Assembly: GCA_045616505.1 (NCBI GenBank) | Contig: JAZLGV010000099.1 | Location: 1 to 12,290, forward strand | Reading direction: 5' to 3' | DNA from: JAKSUT01 sp045616505 | GTDB lineage: Bacteria > Cyanobacteriota > Vampirovibrionia > Gastranaerophilales > Gastranaerophilaceae | DNA length: 12,290 bases | Shown here: positions 6,856 through 12,290 of the stretch, one piece after another | Position numbering within the stretch: position 1 is the stretch's first letter | Layout: each line of letters begins with the position of its first letter | Translations under genes and position numbers: made by a program | The notes under the pieces: model-generated | Database searches by the model: none | Seen by the model: only the letters and a program-made list of their open reading frames with translations | Told to the model about the DNA's origin: nothing

Positions 6856-6884
6856 ATTAAACCATAAATATAATTTTATGTTAA
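6856..6884 (-). promoter_or_regulatory. Promoter of the nusB-ftsY operon
   Basis: Read on the - strand, TTAACA (6884-6879) and TTTAAT (6861-6856) are 17 bases apart with TGG (6864-6862) directly before the -10, an extended -10 promoter. The predicted start near 6849 gives a leader of about 33 bases with AGGA before ATG 6816. Confidence 0.65.
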
Positions 6885-6902
6885 TATAAAAGTGTGTAAA
6901 AT
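6874..6902 (+). promoter_or_regulatory. Possible promoter of deoB
   Basis: TAAAAT (6897-6902) is a fair -10 box; the -35 region 17 bases upstream is TTTTAT (6874-6879), a poor match. The start near 6909 would give a leader of about 20 bases. It overlaps the nusB -35 box on the other strand. No regulator site is recognised. Confidence 0.4.
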
Positions 6903-6917
6903 TTAGTGTTTTTTAGT

Positions 6918-6921
6918 GAGG
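6918..6921 (+). promoter_or_regulatory. Ribosome binding site fixing the deoB start at 6930
   Basis: GAGG (6918-6921) is eight bases before ATG 6930. A GTG at 6906 is in frame but would place this SD inside the gene and add eight residues before the conserved MKRAIIVVIDSMG start. Confidence 0.8.
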
Positions 6922-6929
6922 TAATCGAT

Positions 6930-8102
6930 ATGAAAAGAGCTATTATTGTCGTTATTGATTCAATGGGTGTAGGTGCAATGCCAGATTGCGCTGAGTATAA
7001 TGATATTCCCGAATGTAATACTTTGCGAAATGTTGCACATGCTTGCGGTGGCTTAAATGTTCCTAATATGCAAAAAATGGGTTTAGGAAATATTGAAGAG
7101 TGTGACGGAATAAAAAAATGTGATAATCCGATTGCTCAACATGCAATTATGAAAGAAAAATCAAAAGGAAAAGATACAACAACAGGTCACTGGGAAATTG
7201 CAGGTTTGGTTTTGGATAAACCTTTTGCAACTTTTCCAAATGGTTTTGATAAAGAAATTATTGATGAATTTATAAAACAAACTAATTGTGGTGGAGTGCT
7301 TGCTAATTGTCCTGCTTCTGGTACTGCAATTATTGAAAAATTGAATGACGAACACCACAAAACAAAATTCCCTATCGTTTACACAAGTGCAGATAGTGTT
7401 TTCCAAATCGCTGTTGATATTGATATGATTCCATTGGATACTTTGTATAAATGGTGTGAAATAGCAAGAGAATTGTTGAATAAAACTCAATATAATGTTT
7501 CAAGAGTTATCGCTCGTCCATATAAAATTATTGACGGAAAACCTACAAGAATTTCAAAAGACAGAAGAGATTATTCATTAGTTCCTCCATCTGACACTTT
7601 ATTAAATGAAGTTCAAAAAGCAGGTGGTGAAGTTATCGCAATTGGTAAAATTGAAGATATTTTCACAAAATCAGGCGTAACTCATGCTATTCATACAGGT
7701 TCTAACAAAGAAGGTTTAGAATTGACTATGAAGGCAATTCGTAAAGAACTTGATTTGAAAAGTATTGAAAAAATTCCTGTTTTAAATCCGAAAACATCAT
7801 TCATATTTACAAATTTAGTAGATACAGATATGCTTTTTGGTCACAGAAATGATGCAAAAGGTTATGGTAATGCTATTGAAGAAATTGATACTTATGTAGG
7901 CAAGATGCTAACTGAAATAGGTGATGATGATTTGTTAGTAATTACAGCTGACCATGGTTGCGACCCAACAGTTCCAGGAACAGACCATACAAGAGAATAT
8001 GTTCCTGTATTGTTCTATCATAAAGGCATTGAGCCAAAAGATTTAGGAATGCTTGTTGGTTTTGACAATATTGCAAATTATGTTAGAGATTGGTTGAAAT
8101 AA
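6930..8102 (+). CDS. deoB: Phosphopentomutase
   Basis: DeoB interconverts (deoxy)ribose 1-phosphate and 5-phosphate, linking nucleoside phosphorolysis to the pentose phosphate pathway. It belongs to the alkaline phosphatase superfamily and uses two Mn ions. The 390-residue protein starts MKRAIIVVIDSMGVG, giving metal ligand D10. The phosphorylated threonine is T85 in KGKDTTTGHWE, and the other ligands are D300 and H305 (DMLFGH), D341-H342 (ADHG) and H353 (GTDHT). All catalytic residues are present. Length is close to the usual 390-405. From memory of the Bacillus cereus enzyme, the second-half ligands sit about 14 positions later here, hinting at a small insertion in the cap domain and a shorter C-terminus. 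No deoA, deoC, deoD or pdp gene is adjacent. The gene is transcribed alone and ends at a terminator shared with uvrA. Confidence 0.97.
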   Translation: MKRAIIVVIDSMGVGAMPDCAEYNDIPECNTLRNVAHACGGLNVPNMQKMGLGNIEECDGIKKCDNPIAQHAIMKEKSKGKDTTTGHWEIAGLVLDKPFATFPNGFDKEIIDEFIKQTNCGGVLANCPASGTAIIEKLNDEHHKTKFPIVYTSADSVFQIAVDIDMIPLDTLYKWCEIARELLNKTQYNVSRVIARPYKIIDGKPTRISKDRRDYSLVPPSDTLLNEVQKAGGEVIAIGKIEDIFTKSGVTHAIHTGSNKEGLELTMKAIRKELDLKSIEKIPVLNPKTSFIFTNLVDTDMLFGHRNDAKGYGNAIEEIDTYVGKMLTEIGDDDLLVITADHGCDPTVPGTDHTREYVPVLFYHKGIEPKDLGMLVGFDNIANYVRDWLK

Positions 8103-8116
8103 ATTTAATTGATAAG

Positions 8117-8155
8117 AAAAAAGGCAATTTTGCATTTTGCAAAATCGCCTTTTTT
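8117..8155. terminator. Bidirectional terminator between converging deoB and uvrA
   Basis: The arms 8117-8134 and 8138-8155 form a long stem with one A-C mismatch (8126/8146) around a TTT loop. The outer part is A-run/T-run, giving a U tract on both strands (TTTTTT at 8150-8155 for deoB, and the complement of the A run at 8117-8122 for uvrA). Confidence 0.9.
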
Positions 8156-8159
8156 ATCT

Positions 8160-10991
8160 CTATTTTAAATAAGATTTTAAATACTGTCCTGTGTATGAAT
8201 TTTTGCAAGCGGCAATATCTTTTGGAGTGCCTTGTGCAACAATTTGTCCGCCTGCATTTCCGCCTTCAGGCCCTAAATCAATTATCCAATCTGCGATTTT
8301 AATCAAATCCATATTGTGTTCAATTATTAGAATTGTATTTCCTGCATCAGCAAGTTTTTGGATAATTTTAATAAGTTTATCCAAATCGTTCCAATGTAAT
8401 CCAACAGAAGGTTCATCAAGTAAATACAATGTTTTTCCTGTTGCACGTTTGTTTAATTCTGAGGCAAGTTTTATTCTTTGTGCTTCTCCACCTGATAGAG
8501 TTGTTGAACTTTGTCCTAATTTTATGTATTCTAATCCTACATCATTTAAGGTTTGAAGTTTGTTTTTTATAGAAGGTATATTTTCAAAAAATTCTAATGC
8601 TTCTTTAACACTCATTTCAAGCACATCAGAAATTGTTTTTCCTTTGTATTTTACTTCTAGTGTTTCTCTGTTGTATCTTTTTCCTTTGCAAACGTCACAT
8701 TTTACATATACATCGGATAAGAAATTCATTTCTATTTTTAAAACTCCATCACCTTTGCAGGCTTCACAACGTCCCCCTTTGACATTGAAACTAAATCTTC
8801 CTGCTTTGTAACCTCGAACTTTTGATTCATTAACTTTTGAGAATAAATCTCTTATTGGAGTGAAAACGTCAGTATAAGTTGCAGGGTTTGAACGAGGTGT
8901 TTTTCCAATAGGTGATTGGTCAATATCTATGACTTTATCAAGATGTTCAAAACCAGTTATTTCTTCGACTCCTTGAGGTTTTGGTTTGTTTTTGCGAAGT
9001 TTGTGCCTTGCGTATTCGTATATCAAATCTTGCATTAATGATGATTTTCCTGAACCAGAAACACCTGTGAATACTACGATTTTTCCAAGTGGAATATCAA
9101 GGTCAATATTTTTAAGGTTGTTTAGGTGAGCATTTTTTATGTGCAAAAATTTTCCGTTACCTTCTCTTGTTGTTTTAGGAACAGGGATAGTTTTTTCTCC
9201 GCTTAAATATTTTCCTGTTAGAGAATTTTTTGCATTGATAATGTCTTCCAATTTTCCTTGTGCAACGATTTTTCCACCATTTACACCAGCTTTTGGACCT
9301 ATATCTACAATGTAATCGGCATTTCTTATTGTGTCTTCATCGTGTTCAACAACAATAAGTGAGTTTCCGATATTTCTTAGTTTTAATAGTGTTTTTATTA
9401 ACCTGTTGTTATCTCTTTGGTGCAAACCGATTGAAGGTTCATCTAAAACGTACAAAACTCCTGATAAGCCACTTCCAATTTGTGTTGCAAGTCTTATTCT
9501 TTGAGCTTCTCCACCAGATAAAGTTCCTGCCATACGTGCAAGAGAAAGATAACTTAACCCTACGTCTTTTAAGAATTTTAGTCTTTCTCTGATTTCGTCT
9601 AAAATTTGTTTTGCGATTTTAAGGTTGTAGTCGGATAAAATCAAATAAAGATTTTCAACAAAATCAAGTTCTTCTTCGATTGAAAGAAGTGTGAATTCAT
9701 AAATATTTTTGTCGTTTATTGTAACTGCAAGTGGAAAAGGTTTTAATCTTGCACCGTGACAAGATGTGCAAGGTGTTGTTACAACATATTTTTGAAGTTC
9801 GTTTGTCCAATATTCGCCATCTGACATTAGACTTTCGTTATATTTTTTTTGTAAAAACGGAATTACACCTGCAAATCTACTGTGTTGAGTTGTGTATCTT
9901 TTGGTAACAAAGTCTTTTACTCTGAATTTTATGATGTCATCACATCCATAAAGAATTATATCTTGATGTTCTTGTGGTAAATCTTCAAATGGAATATCTG
10001 GATTTATTCCACAATGTTGGCAAACAGAATTTATTAAGTCGTGATAGTATGGATTGCTTGTTTTTTCCCAAGGATAAATTGCACCATCATTTAGAGATTT
10101 TTTTCTGTCAGGAACAACTAAATTTGCATCGACAATGTTGTCAAACCCAAGTCCTGAACATTTTTCACAAGCTCCGTAAGGAGAATTGAAAGAAAATGTT
10201 CTTGGTGCAAGTTCTTCAAAACTGAGGTTGCAATTTGGACAAGAAAGTTTTTCAGAAAAAATTATTTCTTCTTTCAAATTGTCGACAATCATAATTCCGT
10301 CAGCTTTTTTAAGTGCGATTTGTGCGCTATCTGCAATTCTTGCTCTTGCTGATTCTTTTACAACTATTCTATCTACGACAACTAAAATGTTGTGTTTTTT
10401 GTTTTTGTCTAGTTTTATTTCATCTTCGTCAAGGTTAAATATTTCATCATCAATTTTTACTCTTACAAAACCTTCTTGACGTAATTCTTCAAAAGTGCTA
10501 GAAAATTCACCCTTTTTACCTCTTGCTATTGGTGCTAAAAGTTGAATTTTTGTTCCTTCTCCAAGTGATAAAATTTTATCAACAATTTCATCTATTGTTT
10601 GAGGTCTTATTTCTTGTCCGCATTTTGGACAATGTGGAACACCTATTCTTGCGTATAAAAGACGAAGATAATCGTAAATTTCTGTAACTGTTCCAACTGT
10701 TGAACGTGGGTTGTTACTTGTTGATTTTTGGTCGATAGAAATAGCAGGAGAAAGTCCTTCTATGTGTTCAACATTAGGTTTATCCATTTGTCCTAAAAAT
10801 TGTCTTGCATAAACAGAAAGGCTTTCTACGTATCTTCTTTGACCTTCGGCAAAAATAGTATCAAAAGCAAGTGAACTTTTTCCTGAACCTGAAACTCCAG
10901 TAAAAACAATTAGTTCGTTTTTAGGTAATTCTAATGATATATTTTTAAGGTTATTTTCTTTTGCACCTTTTATTATAATTTTGTCATTCAT
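8160..10991 (-). CDS. uvrA: Excinuclease ABC subunit A
   Basis: UvrA is the damage-recognition ATPase of nucleotide excision repair, which loads UvrB on lesions. The 943-residue length matches the family at about 940. ABC module I has Walker A GVSGSGKS at 32-39 and the signature LSGGEAQ at about 491, followed by LDEPSIGLHQRDN. Module II has a second GVSGSGKS at 643-650 and LSGGEAQ at about 832, followed by LLDEPSVGLHWNDL. Zinc-binding pairs are visible: CPNC with CEKC in the first insertion, and C742, C745, C765 and C768 in the C-terminal finger. Further CxxC pairs (CPKC near 120, CTSC in the middle) are present. The start is ATG 10991 (MNDKIIIKGAKENNLKN). A TTG 36 bases upstream is in frame but is the -35 box of the promoter. 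No SD precedes the ATG, which suggests a leaderless mRNA. uvrB and uvrC are not nearby. Confidence 0.98.
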   Translation of the reverse strand: MNDKIIIKGAKENNLKNISLELPKNELIVFTGVSGSGKSSLAFDTIFAEGQRRYVESLSVYARQFLGQMDKPNVEHIEGLSPAISIDQKSTSNNPRSTVGTVTEIYDYLRLLYARIGVPHCPKCGQEIRPQTIDEIVDKILSLGEGTKIQLLAPIARGKKGEFSSTFEELRQEGFVRVKIDDEIFNLDEDEIKLDKNKKHNILVVVDRIVVKESARARIADSAQIALKKADGIMIVDNLKEEIIFSEKLSCPNCNLSFEELAPRTFSFNSPYGACEKCSGLGFDNIVDANLVVPDRKKSLNDGAIYPWEKTSNPYYHDLINSVCQHCGINPDIPFEDLPQEHQDIILYGCDDIIKFRVKDFVTKRYTTQHSRFAGVIPFLQKKYNESLMSDGEYWTNELQKYVVTTPCTSCHGARLKPFPLAVTINDKNIYEFTLLSIEEELDFVENLYLILSDYNLKIAKQILDEIRERLKFLKDVGLSYLSLARMAGTLSGGEAQRIRLATQIGSGLSGVLYVLDEPSIGLHQRDNNRLIKTLLKLRNIGNSLIVVEHDEDTIRNADYIVDIGPKAGVNGGKIVAQGKLEDIINAKNSLTGKYLSGEKTIPVPKTTREGNGKFLHIKNAHLNNLKNIDLDIPLGKIVVFTGVSGSGKSSLMQDLIYEYARHKLRKNKPKPQGVEEITGFEHLDKVIDIDQSPIGKTPRSNPATYTDVFTPIRDLFSKVNESKVRGYKAGRFSFNVKGGRCEACKGDGVLKIEMNFLSDVYVKCDVCKGKRYNRETLEVKYKGKTISDVLEMSVKEALEFFENIPSIKNKLQTLNDVGLEYIKLGQSSTTLSGGEAQRIKLASELNKRATGKTLYLLDEPSVGLHWNDLDKLIKIIQKLADAGNTILIIEHNMDLIKIADWIIDLGPEGGNAGGQIVAQGTPKDIAACKNSYTGQYLKSYLK

Positions 10992-10998
10992 AGTTAGT

Positions 10999-11027
10999 AT
11001 TATTACACCAATTTTAGAGTTTTTCAA
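10999..11027 (-). promoter_or_regulatory. Promoter of uvrA, positioned for a leaderless transcript
   Basis: On the - strand, TTGAAA (11027-11022), a 17-base spacer and AATAAT (11004-10999) preceded by TGT form a near-consensus extended -10 promoter. Seven bases (ACTAACT) separate the -10 from ATG 10991, so the +1 falls on or next to the A of the start codon. I see no LexA/SOS-box palindrome in or beside it. Confidence 0.7.
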
Positions 11028-11056
11028 TTTGAAATTTTATTTGGTATTTAAAAAAC

Positions 11057-11084
11057 TTGCTAAAATTTTTGTTTATATTACAAT
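11057..11084 (+). promoter_or_regulatory. Promoter of the rpsB-tsf operon
   Basis: TTGCTA (11057-11062) and TACAAT (11079-11084) are separated by 16 bases. Transcription would begin near 11091, giving a leader of about 154 bases with the structured segment at its 5' end. Confidence 0.6.
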
Positions 11085-11098
11085 ATTACTTGAGATTA

Positions 11099-11157
11099 CA
11101 CTACGTTCGATAGGTATTGCCCTAGTCAGTTGGGTGTAGCGATTGATAAAGAGTCGC
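11099..11157 (+). promoter_or_regulatory. Structured rpsB leader, candidate S2 autoregulatory element
   Basis: CACTAC (11099-11104) pairs with GTAGCG (11136-11141, one A-C mismatch), enclosing a hairpin of GATAGG (11109-11114) with CCTAGTC (11121-11127, one bulge). GCGATT (11139-11144) can instead pair with AGTCGC (11152-11157). The two outer stems share bases 11139-11141, so they exclude each other. Leaders of rpsB in other bacteria are known sites of feedback by S2; that this one is such a site is inference. No strong T tract follows. Confidence 0.5.
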
Positions 11158-11174
11158 TTTACAGGTTTTATACT

Positions 11175-11183
11175 TGTTAAAAT
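11175..11183 (+). promoter_or_regulatory. Possible second, internal rpsB promoter
   Basis: TGTTAAAAT is an extended -10 sequence identical to the one before the aminotransferase gene. No well-spaced -35 box exists (TTTACA at 11158-11163 is only 14 bases away). If used, it would give a short leader lacking the structured segment. Confidence 0.25.
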
Positions 11184-11231
11184 TTGCTCAATAGATGGAA
11201 CATGTGAATCGGTTATTAAGTTAAAAATCAT

Positions 11232-11237
11232 AAGGAG
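11232..11237 (+). promoter_or_regulatory. Ribosome binding site fixing the rpsB start at 11245
   Basis: AAGGAG is seven bases before ATG 11245. A longer in-frame reading from TTG 11143 would translate the leader and is rejected. Confidence 0.9.
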
Positions 11238-11244
11238 AAAAACG

Positions 11245-12012
11245 ATGACAACAGCTTCATTAGTAGAATTGTTAGAAGCAGGTGTACATTTCGGACACCA
11301 AACACAAAGATGGAACCCAAAAATGAAACCATTTATTTATGGTGCAAGAAATGGTATCTATGTAATTGATTTAAGAAAAACATCTGATATGTTAGATAAA
11401 GCATATGAAATTGTTAGAGATTACGCAGCAAAAGGAAGAAATGTTCTTTTTGTAGGTACTAAAAAACAAGCAGCTGAAGTTGTAGCTGAAGAAGCAACAA
11501 GAGCTGGTGCTTATTATATCAACAGACGTTGGTTAGGTGGTTTGATGACTAACTTCGAAACTATCAGAGGTAGAGTAAACAAACTAAGAGAACTAGAAAG
11601 CTTTGTAACAAGCGGTCAAATCGAAAAATTACCTAAAAAAGAAGTTGCTCAAATGCAAAGACAATTAGCAAAACTTACTAAAACTTTAGGTGGTATTAAA
11701 GATATGCGTGGTTTACCTGATTTAATTTTCATCGTAGATCAACAAAAAGAACTTATTGCTATTCAAGAAGCAAACAAATTAAACATTCCTGTTGTATGTT
11801 TAGCTGATACAAATGCTGATCCAGATGGTATTCAATACCTAATTCCTGGTAACGATGATGCTATTCGTTCAATCAAATTAATCGCTTCAAAATTAGCAGA
11901 TGCTGTTTTGGAAGGTAAACAATTAAGAGAAAACAAAGCTGCTAACACTGCAAAAGTTGAAAAAATTTCTGCTGAAGATGCAGGTGTAAAAGAAGAAGTT
12001 GCAGCTGAATAA
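11245..12012 (+). CDS. rpsB: 30S ribosomal protein S2
   Basis: S2 is a late-assembling protein of the small ribosomal subunit, needed with S1 for mRNA binding. The 255-residue protein shows the usual S2 landmarks: LLEAGVHFGHQTQRWNPKMK near 9-28, FIYGARNGIYVIDLRKT near 29-45, the coiled-coil insertion near 105-155, and PDLIFIVDQQKE, then PVVCLADTNADPDGIQYLIP near 193-212, followed by GNDDAIRSIKLI. The C-terminal tail (about 235-255) is short and acidic, as is common. It is the first gene of the rpsB-tsf operon, with tsf 51 bases downstream and no terminator between them. Its long structured leader suggests feedback control by S2. Confidence 0.98.
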   Translation: MTTASLVELLEAGVHFGHQTQRWNPKMKPFIYGARNGIYVIDLRKTSDMLDKAYEIVRDYAAKGRNVLFVGTKKQAAEVVAEEATRAGAYYINRRWLGGLMTNFETIRGRVNKLRELESFVTSGQIEKLPKKEVAQMQRQLAKLTKTLGGIKDMRGLPDLIFIVDQQKELIAIQEANKLNIPVVCLADTNADPDGIQYLIPGNDDAIRSIKLIASKLADAVLEGKQLRENKAANTAKVEKISAEDAGVKEEVAAE

Positions 12013-12063
12013 TTACTGCAATTATTAACTAATTAATTTAATTAATAAGAAAGGAAATATATT

Positions 12064-12290
12064 ATGGCTATTACAGCTCAAATGGTAAAAGAATTAAGAG
12101 ATAAAACATCAGCAGGTATGATGGATTGTAAAAAAGCTCTTACAGAAGCAAATGGTGATATGGAAAAAGCTATGGAAGCTTTAAGACAAAAAGGTATCGC
12201 TTCTGCTGAAAAGAAAATGGGCAGAATTGCTGCTGAAGGTTTAGTTGCTTCAGTTGTTGATGGTAACAAAGGTGCTATGGTTGAAGTTAA
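12064..12290 (+). CDS. tsf: Elongation factor Ts, 5' part (runs off the window)
   Basis: EF-Ts is the nucleotide exchange factor that recycles EF-Tu from GDP to GTP form. Only the first 75 codons are present. They cover the N-terminal UBA-like domain with the signature VKELRDKTSAGMMDCKKALT and the following EKAMEALRQKGIASAEKKMG, then EGLVASVVDG at the start of the core. AGGA (12052-12055) lies eight bases before ATG 12064. The conserved rpsB-tsf order and 51-base spacing confirm the call. The gene continues past base 12290, so its length and core domains cannot be judged. Confidence 0.97.
   Translation, partial: MAITAQMVKELRDKTSAGMMDCKKALTEANGDMEKAMEALRQKGIASAEKKMGRIAAEGLVASVVDGNKGAMVEV

Noticed and set aside
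10992..11027. N-terminal extension of UvrA from TTG 11027
   Set aside because: The TTG is the -35 box of the uvrA promoter, and the conserved UvrA start MNDKIIIKGAKENNLKN begins at 10991.
11141..11151. 11-base word GATTGATAAAG shared by the rpsB leader and the cobO leader (4496-4506)
   Set aside because: Expected by chance for an 11-mer in 12 kb of AT-rich DNA, and it lies in different structural contexts.
11099..11200. tRNA-like sequence (AGTCAGTTGGGTGTAGC) in the rpsB leader
   Set aside because: Resembles a D-arm only; no acceptor stem, anticodon arm or TTCGA arm can be placed in order.
11143..11244. N-terminal extension of S2 from TTG 11143
   Set aside because: Not S2-like, overlaps the leader structure, and a strong SD precedes ATG 11245.
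1..12290. Mobile element, prophage, CRISPR or defence island
   Set aside because: No transposase, integrase, direct-repeat array or defence domain is seen; all genes are ordinary chromosomal types.

Overview
The window is an AT-rich bacterial chromosomal segment holding nine complete genes and the 5' end of a tenth. No mobile element, CRISPR array, tRNA or rRNA was seen. The best guess for the source is a low-GC gut member of the non-photosynthetic cyanobacterial sister lineage (Melainabacteria/Vampirovibrionia, e.g. Gastranaerophilales). The reasons are a long NusB (219 residues) whose N-terminus reads MQARRAARELAL as in cyanobacteria, nusB directly followed by ftsY as in many cyanobacteria, a Sec-exported SLH-domain protein of the kind cyanobacteria-related cells use at the envelope, and the composition. 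This assignment is inference, at about 0.65.

Layout. On the + strand come a HAMP-less chemoreceptor with an extracytoplasmic Cache domain (10-1461), an exported SLH protein with an unassigned C-terminal half (1613-3013), a fold-type I PLP aminotransferase (3095-4207), and the cob(I)alamin adenosyltransferase CobO/BtuR (4554-5087) behind a long structured leader. The - strand pair nusB-ftsY (6816 down to 5186) overlaps by one base and converges on cobO. Phosphopentomutase deoB (6930-8102, +) diverges from nusB. uvrA (10991 down to 8160, -) converges on deoB and diverges from the rpsB-tsf operon (11245 to beyond the window, +).

The genes are mostly single transcription units of general function (chemotaxis, envelope, amino acid and cofactor metabolism, SRP targeting, rRNA antitermination, nucleoside breakdown, nucleotide excision repair, translation) rather than one pathway. 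Units are well separated: four strong rho-independent hairpins sit after the chemoreceptor, after the SLH gene, between cobO and ftsY, and between deoB and uvrA, the last two shared by converging genes.

The most interesting signals are in the non-coding DNA. Both uvrA and the aminotransferase gene have an extended -10 promoter element placed exactly 7 bases before the ATG and no Shine-Dalgarno sequence, which predicts leaderless mRNAs; the other genes carry normal ribosome binding sites. The cobO leader holds a perfect 12-bp inverted repeat around a 21-base loop that matches no cobalamin riboswitch I recognise. The rpsB leader can form mutually exclusive stems, as expected for an autoregulated ribosomal protein leader. 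Four gene starts were moved inward from the longest reading frame to the SD- or motif-supported codon (the SLH gene, deoB, uvrA, rpsB). I found no convincing new multi-gene system.
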